In this document: positions 35,520 to 49,760 of the stretch, piece by piece
How positions within the stretch are numbered: position 1 is the first letter of the stretch
Layout: every line of letters begins with the position of its first letter
The notes under the pieces: model-generated
Databases searched by the model: none
What the model was told of the DNA's origin: nothing
The model's input: the letters and a program-made list of their open reading frames with translations, nothing else
Assembly: GCA_039707465.1 (NCBI GenBank)
Contig: CM077644.1
Coordinates: 77,522,875 to 77,586,874, forward strand
Direction of reading: 5' to 3'
Origin: Rhabdophis nuchalis
Taxonomy: Eukaryota; Chordata; Lepidosauria; Squamata; Natricidae
Length of the DNA: 64,000 nt
Program-made: the position numbers and the translations under genes

Positions 35520-38500
35520 ACTTTCATCATAAGCCACTTTTAAACCATGGACCGAAAGTGGCTTATTCATCCTAAGGGATCAATTAACCATAATTTAAGC
35601 ATACATGTAATGGGAAGCTCTTGTGAAGTACAGATTTTCAGACAGTTTCCAAATCTGTGGAAAACGTGGGGAATGAGAACAAAGAGCTTTTATGTAATTA
35701 AAGATGCTTGTGCATATTCTGGCTTTGTTGGGAAAGTATTTTCTTAATTTTACTACATGTGAACATGAACCAGCAATGAGCCATAAGATAAGTACAAAAA
35801 ATGAAAACATAAGAACAGAGACTATGGTATGTACATTACATACATTTATATTTTCATATTAGCAGTCACATTATCTATTGCATCTGTAGATGCACTCATG
35901 CTATAAACTACACCAATAGTATATTTCTTTGTTAGATTTATATATTATCTTTTGTTCAGGAGTTTAGAACAGAGGAGATGTCAATCCCTATATCTGTTGT
36001 TCTCATAAAAACCACCCTATGTAGTTGGTTGGGGTGAGAAATAGCAATTGCTGTAAGTGGCTTCCATGGAAGAGCTTGGACTTACTGACTCTTCAAGGAA
36101 AACTGGAAAATCCTTACTTAACCCTTCTGACGCAGATGCCTCCAACCCAAGACATATTTTTTTGTTTTTCAAGTTATTTTGATGCAATTTCAAATTACTG
36201 AATAGGGCTTGACAAACCTGTACCGAAAAGGAAAAGTGCTATTTTGAAATAAATGTGTATTGTGTAAATAGGTATTGCCTTTTGTCTGTAAAGAAATGCT
36301 GCAATCAGTGGTGCACTAAAATCTTCAAATTGAGATTAGCTCCAGGTGAGATGTCCATGCAGCCACACTGAACAAATAACATGTTTTTAACAATCTGTGT
36401 TTTGAACAATATTTATTTACTCAGAAGGTTTTAAAGCTAATGTTAATGGAACATACTCAATAAATACAACTAGGATAGACTTTTGCACAAATGAAGCCTT
36501 ACCTAAGTTTAAATGGGATTTTATACAAAACCAATTCAAGATTTTCAGGTGTAAATTAATGTATTCTAGATGAAATAACAATTAGATTGTAATTTCATGA
36601 AGTTAGAAGGAGGAAAAGGACTTTGAAACTAGCCCACAGTTGTAATTTTACACTTTCTATAAGGAGATGTCAAATATGAGTTCAACTGTCATTAGAATTT
36701 TTCTATTTGAATTTTTTTACGTCCAGTACCTTTCCCTATACTAATCAACCACACGAAGTAGATTGTGAATCTTTTTCTTTCATTCATAAATTCCTCAATT
36801 ATTTTGGCAGATATCTTTGCCCCTGAGAATGTTTAGATATAACAGATGCAGCCAAGTTTAATTTCTTCAAAAAGAACCCAAAACCATTTGGACATTGAAT
36901 TATAGGGGATCTATACTCTATATAAGCCAGACAAGGAATACAGAATTCCAGAAATGCTTCCAAACAAACAGATACTATTTTATATTGGGTGGGGTTTTTT
37001 TTTCGTGAACCAATTATTTCTCACACATGTGCAAAAATGAGCAAGGGGGGGGGGGGGATAAGCATGATATAAACTCTATCACTTACATACCTACATGCAA
37101 TGTGCAACAGAAGTATTGAAAAGCAAAGTTTTTGATGTTTTAATGTACATTTCATCATTTTGGCATCACTGTATCAGCAAATATTGCCTACAGTGGATAG
37201 GAATATATTATATATTGCTTGGAATCTTTAAAATCATTTCATACAATTGTTTATCTATAATTTATTTCAGTTTACTGTATTTACTCATTATCAAACTGTC
37301 AGTTTGAATCATAAAAATATGTATCAGTTCTTTCCTATAAAATTAGCTTCCCCAAATGGCTGCTTCCCTGACACATTGTATCTGTACCTTTAATCATTTC
37401 TAGCAAATCACTGACTCTGCTGGCTGATTTAATGAAAGTTGCAGTCTATCATGTGTGGATAGCTTCTAAAAGGCCAAATCATCAACAAGGCTGCAAAAAT
37501 GAAAAATGAACCTTTACCTAGCATTAATGTAAATCTAAAATAGTAACACCCAAAGGTGTGAAAGTAAAAAACTGTCACAATGTTTTTAAAACAACAACCA
37601 AAGCAAGGCCTCCATCACACTTAAATCACTGTTACAATAGGCAGATCAATTTGCTGAATGACTCGATATTAGGAAACCTTAATTAGGTCATCATTATTTT
37701 ATAGTAGTTCCAAAACATGCATTATATTAGTTTCAAAACATGTATAACAGGAAACTGACACAACTAGAATCTGTTTTTCATAACTTTATGCATACTTCAA
37801 CCATTGTTTAAAGGTTTAAGAATTTTAGAATAATTGTCTAATCGGGTGTGAAACATGATGTGTAATCTTGCAATACATCATATGTGCAGCATTGTTGATT
37901 AAATATATAATGTAATTTGATTTTAAATGAAGAATAAATATCATTCAAACCTGCATATTCTTTTAAATACATTGTGCTACATTTATATGAGTCAATGCAA
38001 ACTACTCAATCCAAAATTATTATTTTCTTTGCTTTATTACCAATTTTACAAAAGAATACACTTCAGAGCATTCATGGATTTATATGATTAAAAATATATT
38101 GTTCAATATATAGGCATTTATCAGGATTATCACCTTATAATCAAAAATAGTTAGCTGGCGATTGTTTTTTTCCTATTCCATAAAACTATATAATGGCAGT
38201 GAAATATGGTCCTTTCCTGAAAAAATCACTGAAAACAGAAATTATTTATCTAAAATGTTTGTATACTGCTTCCCATTAAATAAAGTTTAAATAATTAGTT
38301 TTTTTAATTAAATTATTGATAAAAATAGGCATTAAGCATAGTATAAAATGTACAAAATAATAAATTAATATATAGTAGCAGGGAATAAAATGAAACTGTA
38401 TTTGCTTGCTTTACAAAAATATAACTAAACCAGTGCCAGACATTTATCACTAAACAGAGCCTTTTACAAGGAGGCAGCTACCACTACTCAGCAGACTCCT

Positions 38501-38934
38501 ATGAATCTGTTCGAACAAGTCCCTGGTCCCCCCTTTAGATTCTCTTAAAATATGGGCAGGAATATAGTGGAAGTTGTTCCTTCAAATACTGTGGCACAAG
38601 CTGAAAACATTTGCCTACATTTTGAAAACAGTGGAACCATGTGTTCAGTTAAGCACTTGTCTGAATTCAATGAGATCCCTAAGCTGTTTTCATTTGGATT
38701 GGTTTTCCTTTGAATTGCTACATCCTGAAGGAACCGGTTATTGTCAGGCTCAGTGTCATGATAAGAATCTTTACTGCATACTAAAACCACTAAAACAGTT
38801 AAATGTTCTTTGTCAGCCTGAAGGTGCAGTTCCCAGCTTTATATGCACTATAGTTTAATTCCAGACCTTATTACTCCCACCTACATTGTTTAATTGTCTT
38901 TTCGGATTGCAGTTCTTGACTGTAAAGCTAGATA

Positions 38935-38998
38935 TGTGCCGCCCTGGGTCCTCTGTGGAGAAGGGCGGGATATAAATTTAAATAAAATAAAAATAAAA
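38935..38998 (+). repeat. L2/CR1-type LINE 3' tail
   Basis: GTGCCGCCCTGGGTCCTCTG and GAGAAGGGCGGGATATAAAT plus an AAATAAAA tail match 50815-50880 closely. Strongly 5'-truncated copy. Confidence 0.7.
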
Positions 38999-39140
38999 AG
39001 AAGATGTGGATATAATTCGCATCTCTACTCTGAGAAATTCAGGATCTCATCTCTCACTATTATGAGTACGGCAAATCAATTACTTGGAATATTCATGCTA
39101 TTTTCATAGAAAACTTCGTGCCAGTTTTTATTATCTAAGT

Positions 39141-39257
39141 CAGGGGTGCTCAACCAGCGTCATCATGTGATGTATTGCAACTTTTCCCCCTTCCCTCTAA
39201 ACAGGGCGTGGGCAGTGCATGACATCCAGCCCACGGGCCACGAGTTTGACAGCCCTG
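39141..39257. mobile_element. hAT MITE (CAGGGGTGTCAAACT family)
   Basis: It begins CAGGGGTGCTCAACCAG and ends GAGTTTGACAGCCCTG. Flanks ATCTAAGT (39133-39140) and ATCTAGCT (39258-39265) form an 8-bp duplication with two mismatches. It is 117 bases; same family as 23479-23602. Confidence 0.82.
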
Positions 39258-39614
39258 ATCTAGCTGGGTAGCCAGCCTCTCAAAAAATGAATCAAAGGAA
39301 TTTTCCATTATCAAGTTTTAACCTAAGAGACAATCTCTTTTTAATGTCAGTCCCCTTTTCAGATTTTTAACATTTATATCTCAGGGTTTTATTCTGTGAT
39401 TACAAGTATGAAACTAAATATATTAAGATGCATTTTTGCTCCATGTTTCTGGGATACTTTAAGTTTGCCTATCAGTACTTTAATGTGAGCCTTAAATGAG
39501 ATTCATCCACTAAAAGTTATTCTCCCATGTGCCCACAAGGCTAAGATTTCTGACTTTCACATTGAGCATCATTTACACCTTATCCTGTCTATATCTTATG
39601 ACCTTTTCGGCAGT

Positions 39615-40232
39615 CTTCGGGATCGCATCCTGCCCCATACATCCCTTTGGCCGATTCGCTCCCACAGAGAGGGACTTCTCCGGGTGCCGTCCACTAGGCC
39701 AGGGGTCTGCAAAGTTGGCTCTTTTAAGACTGGTGGACTTCAACTCCCAGAATTCCCCAGCCAGCTAGGCTGGCTGGGGAATTCTGGGAGTTGAAGTCCT
39801 CCAGTCTTAAAAGAGCCAACTTTGCAGACCCCTGCACTAGGCAATGCCAGCGGGCGACGCCCAGGGGAAGGGCCTTCTCTGTGGAGGGCCCAACTCTCTG
39901 GAACGACTTACCCCCCGAACTGAGAACGATCACGGATCTCCGCTCCTTCCGCCAGAACCTTAAAACTTATTTTTTCCAACAGGCCGGCCTGGCCTAACTT
40001 ACATCACCTAGCCCACAGTCTGCAGTTAAATTGTTTTAAATTGGTTTGAGGGATATTGTTTTAATATATTTAAATTTTTAGCACAGGGATATTAATTTAA
40101 TTTGGTTTTATATTTTGTATATTGTTGTTTATATATGTTTTTAAATTGCCTGTGCACCGCCCCGAGTCCCTTTTGGGAAAGGGTGCGGTATATAAATTAA
40201 ATAAACCATAAACCAGTAAACCTCCATGAGCT
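39615..40232 (+). mobile_element. 5'-truncated L2/CR1-type LINE with perfect 25-bp target duplication
   Basis: The C-terminal part of the LINE reverse-transcriptase ORF is visible: GRAFSVEGPTLWNDLPPELR and the following FRQNLKTYFFQQAGLA. A 3' UTR then ends in GTGCGGTATATAAATTAAAT. The 25 bases TATATCTTATGACCTTTTCG plus GCAGT occur at 39590-39614 and again at 40233-40257, a perfect target-site duplication. The copy is broken by the hAT MITE at 39700-39834, which splits a once-continuous reading frame. A 17-base non-LINE stretch at about 40216-40232 precedes the second duplication. Confidence 0.85.
39700..39834. mobile_element. Palindromic hAT MITE nested in a LINE
   Basis: The 135-base element is two 66-base arms around a 3-base centre. 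The arms are inverse complements with one mismatch. Termini are CAGGGGTCTGCAAAGT. The flanks CACTAGGC (39692-39699 and 39835-39842) are an exact 8-bp duplication, diagnostic of hAT. The LINE reading frame resumes after it. A second copy is at 63825-63964. Confidence 0.93.
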
Positions 40233-42301
40233 TATATCTTATGACCTTTTCGGCAGTAAACCTCCATTGACGCAGATCAGAAGTTACCTCTGTTCATGTG
40301 ACTGCTTCTGTAGAATCTTCTCAGCAGATATTCAAACAGGCAATTCCAAACTGAATTCCATTATTCAGTTTATCTATCGTTGTAGGCAGCTGTCCATTTA
40401 GCACTTAACTTTCCAAAGGTAATATTTTATAAGCATATTGCAGTTTATATTTCAAAGACTCACACTTATATGTAGCTGTTATATAAATACAATGACCGTG
40501 CCTGGCGTTTTAGCATTTCAAATTTTGGTTACAGGTATACTTAAAATTCAAAGCATTCCATATTCAATATTTAAGGCACAAATAAAAATAACAGAAACAT
40601 TATTAACATAGTACACTATTAGCATAAGGTAGTCATGGTAGCCATGTTCGCTGCTTCAGAGAAGTGTTTTAACAGAAAGCATGGGTCATAGCAGAGTTAA
40701 TAGGAATAATAACCCAAGGGCACCAAACATGGATGTTCTTCTAAATCACATCCTGACACCTTGCTTCTTCTTTTTTGACAAATCATAGATAGGCTGGATG
40801 GTCTAGGATTTTTTATTCATTCATATTGAGATCACCTAACTCCCAAAATTTTACATCATTTGCAATATATCAACAATTTCTATTAGCAAGGAAATTTTGG
40901 TATTGAAATATTTATTGGCTTGATTTTCCAACTATTGAAGAATGTGTAATTAGTCTGCCATATAATATTGTTATGTGCCAAACTAAAATGAGATAACCAT
41001 TACATGGAGGGTGCAGAAGAGTTTGTTCTGATCAGATGGCTACAACCACATTTATCTGATGAATATTTCGGAGATCAAAATACTTCCTGGTTTTTTAATC
41101 AGTTGTTTACAGAAGCTCCATAAAAACTAAAACCAGTATTAAATTTGACAGATCTCTATATAGTTCGGTGACTAAGATGAAGCATCGCCAACTTTTAGGT
41201 GTTATGATTCATTGGAATATTGTTTCTAGTGGTTAGGAAGAAGGACACTTCCAAATAATTTGATAATGAGTGATCATACTTATTTACAATGTAGGGTTTT
41301 TTGGTCAGGTTTCTGCAAGATAATACTAACGATTTTAGATAGAGTTACTAATTATGAACACTCTCATCCCACAATGAATTTTTAAAAACCCTAGTCAAGC
41401 ATCCTAGGTACCTTTTTCAAATTTTAGAAACCAACATTTAGCAAATTGAAATAGGATATTCTCACTTTATATTAGGAAATGTGGTTATAATTTGCATGCT
41501 ATTCATGTAACTCATGACAATACATTGATTTCTGAATGTACTGGTTTCTTGTTGGTTTTGAAGACAAGGAGCTGGTTGTTTTCCACATCAAAATCCACCT
41601 TAACAGTGGCTAAAACATCTGCACCTTATTTTTTTAATTTTTGATGGTATACACTAATTTTAAAAAGGGAAAGAATCTTTGCAGTGTTTCTTTTAATAAT
41701 CTGCTCTGCCTTCTCTCTGTCATGGGTTGGATAACAAGAGACCCTTAAAATGAGAAAGGCAATAAAGATATTAGGGTTGCCAAAAGTCCTTGCTTCAAAG
41801 AGTCATTCTCATTCCAGACTATAAAAGATGCACGAAATTGAGTACCACATTTACAAAATGGTTAGAATCCTTTCAGCCCTTCATTTTTTCATAACTTTGT
41901 TAGTTATTCAAAGCCGGCATTTTCATGGCACAGAGATGGATAATGTAAAAATAAGCAGGGAGGAGGCCAGGCTTATTCCACAGAGGCAGCAGGCATACTG
42001 TTGCTATCATGCTGTTGGCTGCCCTATCACTTGATCTCCCTGAGGTATTCATTCCATTGATTTCTGAAAGGGGAAAGGCATGCTGTTGGGCAAGGCAGTG
42101 ATGCAAGAAAGGGGGCTCATCTGTGGCTATGGTTTAAAAAGGCTAGCCTAAGAGCAATTAAGGTAGCAGCTGAATAAGGGGACATTTACCCATTCAGGAC
42201 GCAAGATAAATTTAATATCAGGGTTCTCTGAGATTAATGCAAACTCATTAAACTGTTCAGAGTCCTAAATTAGGGTGCTGTGTATATTATTAAGATTTTA
42301 A

Positions 42302-42525
42302 AAGAGCCCTGGTGGTGCAGTAGTTAGAATCCAGTACTCCAGGCTACTTCCGCTGGCTGCCTGCAATCTGGCAGTTCGAATCTCATCAGGCTCAAAATTG
42401 ACTCAGCCTTCCGAGATCGGTAAAATGAGGACCCAGATTGTTGGGGGCAATATATTGACTCTGGAAACCGCTTAGAGGGGCCTGCAAAACGGTGAAGTGG
42501 TATATGAGTATCAGTGCTATTGCTG
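42302..42525 (+). mobile_element. tRNA-derived squamate SINE
   Basis: The head GAGCCCTGGTGGTGCAGTAG has a tRNA box A form, and GGCAGTTCGAATCTCA holds box B. The body has AAAATGAGGACCCAGATTGT and GTGAAGTGGTATATGAGTA, ending in GTGCTATTGCTG. TTATTAAG(A/G)TTTTAA at 42287-42301 and 42526-42540 is a 15-bp target duplication with one mismatch. The composition is that of abundant snake/lizard tRNA SINEs. Confidence 0.9.
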
Positions 42526-42559
42526 TTATTAAGGTTTTAACTGGCTTTCCAGTTAAGGA

Positions 42560-43981
42560 GGATGAGATTCCTCAGAGCAGCTTTTATAGATCCCGTTCGG
42601 ATCTGCTAATTAGCTAATTAGTCCTTCTCCCCCCGCACCTCTCCTCTCTCTTTTTAACCATAAGAAACTTTATGCCGGGATACCTGTTTTTGGCTGGACT
42701 CTTTAAGACTGTGAAATTAGCTTCTAATTGGTTTCCACCGCTTGCGGGGTTTTTTCAGCAGAGCCGCCACCGCTGCAAGACGGGGATCGGGAGGGAAAGC
42801 CTTCCAGTAAGAGAGGCGGGCGGTCACGTGGTCCTGTTGCCATGGCGTCCTCTTGACCCGATGAATGGGAGCCCTTAACGAGGGACAGGCCTGGGGGGAG
42901 AGGAGATCATCACGCTATAAAACTAACTCTGGCTGCTAATTAGGAAAAGGAGCACTTGTATTCATAGGCATTTCCTAGTGGGTGAAGGTGGAAAGGGAAA
43001 GAGAGGAATTGGCGTGGGTTTTCATGGGCGATCATTATTTCATCTTGGATTATCTCCCATTTAGTGGTAACGCATCTTGCTTGACACTTGGCAGGCATAG
43101 GACGCACGAAAAATACTCCCCACTTTGGAAAAAGTCAGGAATCTCAAGTTGCATTGTTTAGACTGCCGTCTTTAACGGACGTAAGGGAAGCAACGACTTA
43201 ATGAAGGTTGGAAGGCTTGCTTCTCCGAACGGATGTTACCAAGATACTGTAATAGGAAAATAATCTCCGATTTCGAGCTGCAGGAATAACACGATGCAGG
43301 AATGAACATGATTTGGTATCGCTCGTTCGTACGTTGGCGGATACCTTGAGATGCATTCTCCATGATTTAAAAAAAAACACCTAAGAAAATATGAAGTACA
43401 CTAATAATGAGGTAGAAAACACATCCAATGGGGATGGAGAGGGATTTAATGCGATCATAAAAGCCCTGATCGTGAGAGGAACACTGATTGCTCTCTTTCT
43501 TTTTTGTTGTTTGCACATATACAGGGCTTCCCCTGTTTTATCTTTAGACGAGTCTGTTGCTAAAGACGACAATATCTGCGAAAAGCTATTGCTCGTCCTA
43601 TTTTTTTCTCTCTGTGTTCAACTGCACAATTCTTTCTGGATGGGGATAGCCCTTCAACCTGCCAAACACCAAAGTGCTTTAAGAGAACTTGCTGCAAACA
43701 TTTGGATTAGATCTTCTGGTTCCTCCGTGCAGCCAGTCATATCATTTGTGTGTGTCCATGTATGTGTGTGTTTGTGCGTGCAATTTCCAACACCACAGTC
43801 TTCATGCTAGGCTGGAGAGCAATGCTCGCTGATGTGTAGTCACGAGTACCCAGGATTGCTGGAATTTTAGACTTTCACTGACAAAGGCTCCAGGCTGTTT
43901 TTGCTATTGAGAGATTCCTCCTTCTGATCTGCAAATTCTGCATAGGAGATTTCTTGTTTTGCTGTGCAAAATCTTCCCAAA
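42560..43981 (+). promoter_or_regulatory. PDE4B: Candidate promoter and 5' UTR for the super-short PDE4B form
   Basis: A repeat-free, relatively CpG-rich region (most of 42.6-43.4 kb) lies just upstream of the super-short first exon. It holds a palindromic homeodomain-type CTAATTAGCTAATTAG (42606-42621) with a third CTAATTAG at 42936, an E-box CACGTG (42825-42830), an RFX-like GTTGCCATGGC (42836-42846) and a TATAAAA (42916-42922). If that TATA is used, transcription would start near 42950 and the 5' UTR would be about 1 kb with several upstream ATGs, or be spliced. The 139-codon ORF at 43391-43810 shows nothing recognisable and is most likely UTR. Confidence 0.45.
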
Positions 43982-44029
43982 ATGCCCGAGGCAAACTATT
44001 TGTTATCTGTATCTTGGGGATACATCAAG
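43982..44029 (+). CDS. PDE4B: Super-short PDE4B (PDE4B5-type) first coding exon
   Basis: ATG at 43982 opens 16 codons reading MPEANYLLSVSWGYIK, followed at once by a donor GTGGGT at 44030. This N-terminus is known from PDE4B5 and PDE4D6, super-short brain-expressed forms. The exon ends in phase 0 and joins FKRMLNREL at 44632 in frame. The product would be about 503 residues, lacking UCR1, LR1 and the first half of UCR2. Exact identity over 16 residues plus a donor in the right place makes chance very unlikely. It is too short to show up in ORF scans. Confidence 0.95.
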
Positions 44030-45981
<1,952 letters not shown>

Positions 45982-46160
45982 ACAAGCAGAATGATGTGGA
46001 GATTCCTTCTCCTACACAGAAGGACAGAGAGAAAAAGAAGAAACAACAGGTTATGACGCAGATCAGTGGTGTAAAAAAGTTAATGCACAGTTCAAGCTTG
46101 AATAACACTAGTATTTCAAGATTTGGTGTGAAAACAGAAAAGGAAGATCATTTAGCTAAG
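45982..46160 (+). CDS. PDE4B: PDE4B exon: LR2 and start of catalytic unit
   Basis: Two bases complete Asp, then 59 codons run [20 protein letters not shown] ... DHLAK. This is the LR2 linker with the lysine-rich stretch, then the [13 protein letters not shown] region and the start of the catalytic unit. NNTSISRFG distinguishes PDE4B from other PDE4s. Donor GTCAGT is at 46161. Phase 0 exit. Confidence 0.96.
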
Positions 46161-46908
46161 GTCAGTGTGATTCATAATATTTGTATTTTTTAATGAAGAC
46201 TGCAAATACATACAGTATGTAAACTAGACATATTAGTCATCACAAATCCTTTTTACTTTTCCATCTGTTTTGAGGAGGCTGCTTTGCAAGACAGAAATGG
46301 TAATAGTAACTTCCTCCATGGAATATGTTGCTAATTACTGAAAATAATACTGTTAAATTAATTTAGCTAAAGGGAATAGTTTAATCTGCCACTCCCCACC
46401 TCCACCCCAATGATCTTGGCAATTTTCTGCTGTGTTATGGTGGGGAAAAATGGACTCAGAAGTTTAGATACAACTTTGGAAAATAACAATGCAAGTGGCT
46501 TAGGACGAGTACGTTTTTAAGAAGAAAGTTCTAATCCTAAAGTATTGGTAAGAGGAAAAAAATGTATTGATACAATTATATGGAAGACTTCAAATTAATT
46601 TCTGAAGTTTCCCAGACCCGAAACTGATATAGATCAACTCCCAGTTAAATAGTTTTAATGGGAGGGATAAGGAAAAACGGGAGATAGGGAAACTTTCAGA
46701 AACTAGTTAATATAATAAATTATTTCTCCTTTTGTTTGTCATATATTTGGGATAACTGTAATTCTAACTGTACTTAAAATTTGTAGCCTTAGGATTTAAG
46801 GAAAAATGATTTGGTATCTCTATATAAATGTAATTATAATCTACATATGGCCCTATTCTCCTTGTGATGACATTATGTGTTTATTATTTTATTTTATTTT
46901 TTCTTTAG
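46161..46908 (+). other. PDE4B: Intron
   Basis: About 750 bases without recognisable repeats. The acceptor tract TTTTATTTTATTTTTTCTTTAG ends at 46908. Confidence 0.8.
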
Positions 46909-47007
46909 GAGCTAGAAGATCTGAATAAATGGGGATTGAATATATTTAATGTTGCAAGATACTCACACAGTAGACCTCTCACTTGCATTATGTATGCAAT
47001 TTTCCAG
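46909..47007 (+). CDS. PDE4B: PDE4B exon: catalytic domain, first helices
   Basis: Thirty-three codons, [20 protein letters not shown] to CIMYAIFQ, phase 0 at both ends. This is the start of the PDE catalytic fold. The segment [11 protein letters not shown] differs at two places from NVAGYSHNRPL, which I recall for mammals. Neither is a metal or nucleotide ligand. Donor GTTAGT at 47008. Confidence 0.95.
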
Positions 47008-47157
47008 GTTAGTAAGTGTGTTGTTGTTGTTGTTTTTATTTTCATCTTCCAATTGGCATATCTTTAAAACAGCACTAATTTCATCTTTTCATAATAATAA
47101 AGATTTGGGGTTTTTAATCATACTTTGACTACTTGTAATTTCTATTACTCTGTACAG
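47008..47157 (+). other. PDE4B: Short intron, 150 bases
   Basis: Only a (GTT)n run near 47020-47032. Acceptor CTCTGTACAG ends at 47157. Confidence 0.85.
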
Positions 47158-47322
47158 GAAAGAGATCTACTGAAGACATTCAAAATCTCATCAGACACCT
47201 TTATAGCTTACACGATGACTTTAGAAGACCACTATCATACAGATGTAGCTTATCATAATAGTCTCCATGCAGCTGATGTAGCCCAGTCTACTCATGTTCT
47301 TCTGTCCACACCAGCTTTGGAT
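47158..47322 (+). CDS. PDE4B: PDE4B exon: catalytic domain with HNxxH motif
   Basis: Fifty-five codons, phase 0 both ends. It contains [19 protein letters not shown], the PDE signature. In the 563-residue short form the catalytic acid His is 233 and the zinc ligand His is 237, one less than human PDE4B2 numbering (234, 238) because the N-terminus is one residue shorter. Both are present, so this is a catalytically competent sequence. Confidence 0.97.
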
Positions 47323-48638
47323 GTGAGTTGCTTTCCCCTATACCTGACAAACAATACTTCCAAAATAATTTGCTTGCACTTGGTAATTTGTCATAGCCTC
47401 ATGCTTTAATTAATAGGCTGAATGTAAAAATAAGTAAAATTTCATGCATCATTCATTTGCTTTGTTACCTCTGGCACAACACAACTGTTTCTGCAAGTTC
47501 CTTCACACAAGGAAATTGCATCAATTAACCAATCTGTTACATAAAGAAAATAGGTGAGCTTACAGAATTTCACAGTGTAATCTGTCATCTTGATATAAAT
47601 CCATGGATTGTTTGAAGTAAACAGTACAGTATAGACCCGGGATGGCGAACCTATGGCACGAGTGCCACAGGTGGCACGCAGAACCAATTCTTAGGACATG
47701 CAAGGCGTTGCCCTGTCAGGTTCAGCGCACTTGTGTGCACTGGCCAGCTGATTTAGGCCTTCTTTTGAGACTGTTTTTCGCCCTCTGGAGGCTTCAGGGA
47801 AGCTCCTGAAGCCTCTGGAGGTGGTGGGGATGCTGTTTTGACCCTTCCCGGGCTCTAGAAAGCCTCTGGAGCCTGGGGAGGGCAAAAAAAGCATGCCAAA
47901 AGCAGGGGGCCACATACATAGCATTATGGGTGTGGCATGCCCATGCATGACCCCCCTGCGCTCCGCCCGCTTTTGGCACGCGAGCCAAAAAAGATTAGCC
48001 ATCACTGGTATAGATAATCCCATAATATTTTAGAAGATTACAAAACGTGATGAGAAGTGGACATCCATTTTTCAAATCTTCTGTTGTACCCCATTTAATG
48101 TTTCTTTGTTTAATTCTCAGCAATCACACCCTTCTGCAAGCTCACCTCCTTCCCAAATGTATGGAATCTTATATTCCTTAATATGCCTTTATGTCATCTC
48201 ACTAATATAATAGCTAGATTTTCACTAAGATGTATTGTTTAGTTCAGATTTATTTATTTCAAGTTTATTGCTAAGAATATAAATGTGGGTTTACATTTTT
48301 GAGATAAGATCTTATTAATATGCTAGCCTCCTATGCAATATTCTGTATTTCTTGATATTTTAAAAAATTACTTGAATGGGAATTGAAAAACATATGTTTT
48401 TACATTTCTACTGTTTTGTCGAGGATGTATTGGAATTACTGCAGCCCCACAAAAAAACATATCAAAACACAGATTCATAGCCAAACGAATTGGCAGCAGC
48501 TAATAATTTCTTGAAAAAAGATAGTTCTTTATGTAGTTTTAATTGCACATTTTTTTTCCTATGGGGTTGTTAATAAGTTAATAGATATAATGAGGTATTT
48601 ATCGTTGAAGTCTATGTGTTGATCTTTTCTGTTTCTAG
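47323..48638 (+). other. PDE4B: Intron with hAT element
   Basis: Holds the hAT element 47637-48007. The rest is AT-rich with no gene. Acceptor TCTGTTTCTAG ends at 48638. Confidence 0.8.
47637..48007. mobile_element. Nonautonomous hAT element (GGGATGGCGAACCTATGGCAC family)
   Basis: The left end CCGGGATGGCGAACC and the inverted right end CAGTGATGGCTAATC are imperfect inverted repeats. Flanks GTATAGAC (47629-47636) and GTATAGAT (48008-48015) are an 8-bp duplication with one mismatch. The 371-base interior is GC-richer than the intron (GGAGGCTTCAGGGAAGC type). ORFs on its minus strand are not genes. Confidence 0.83.

Positions 48639-49760
<1,122 letters not shown>

Noticed and set aside
43391..43810. 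139-codon ORF upstream of the super-short exon
   Set aside because: No recognisable domain; ends in a GTGT tract; more likely untranslated leader or intron. Kept only as a note on the putative leader.
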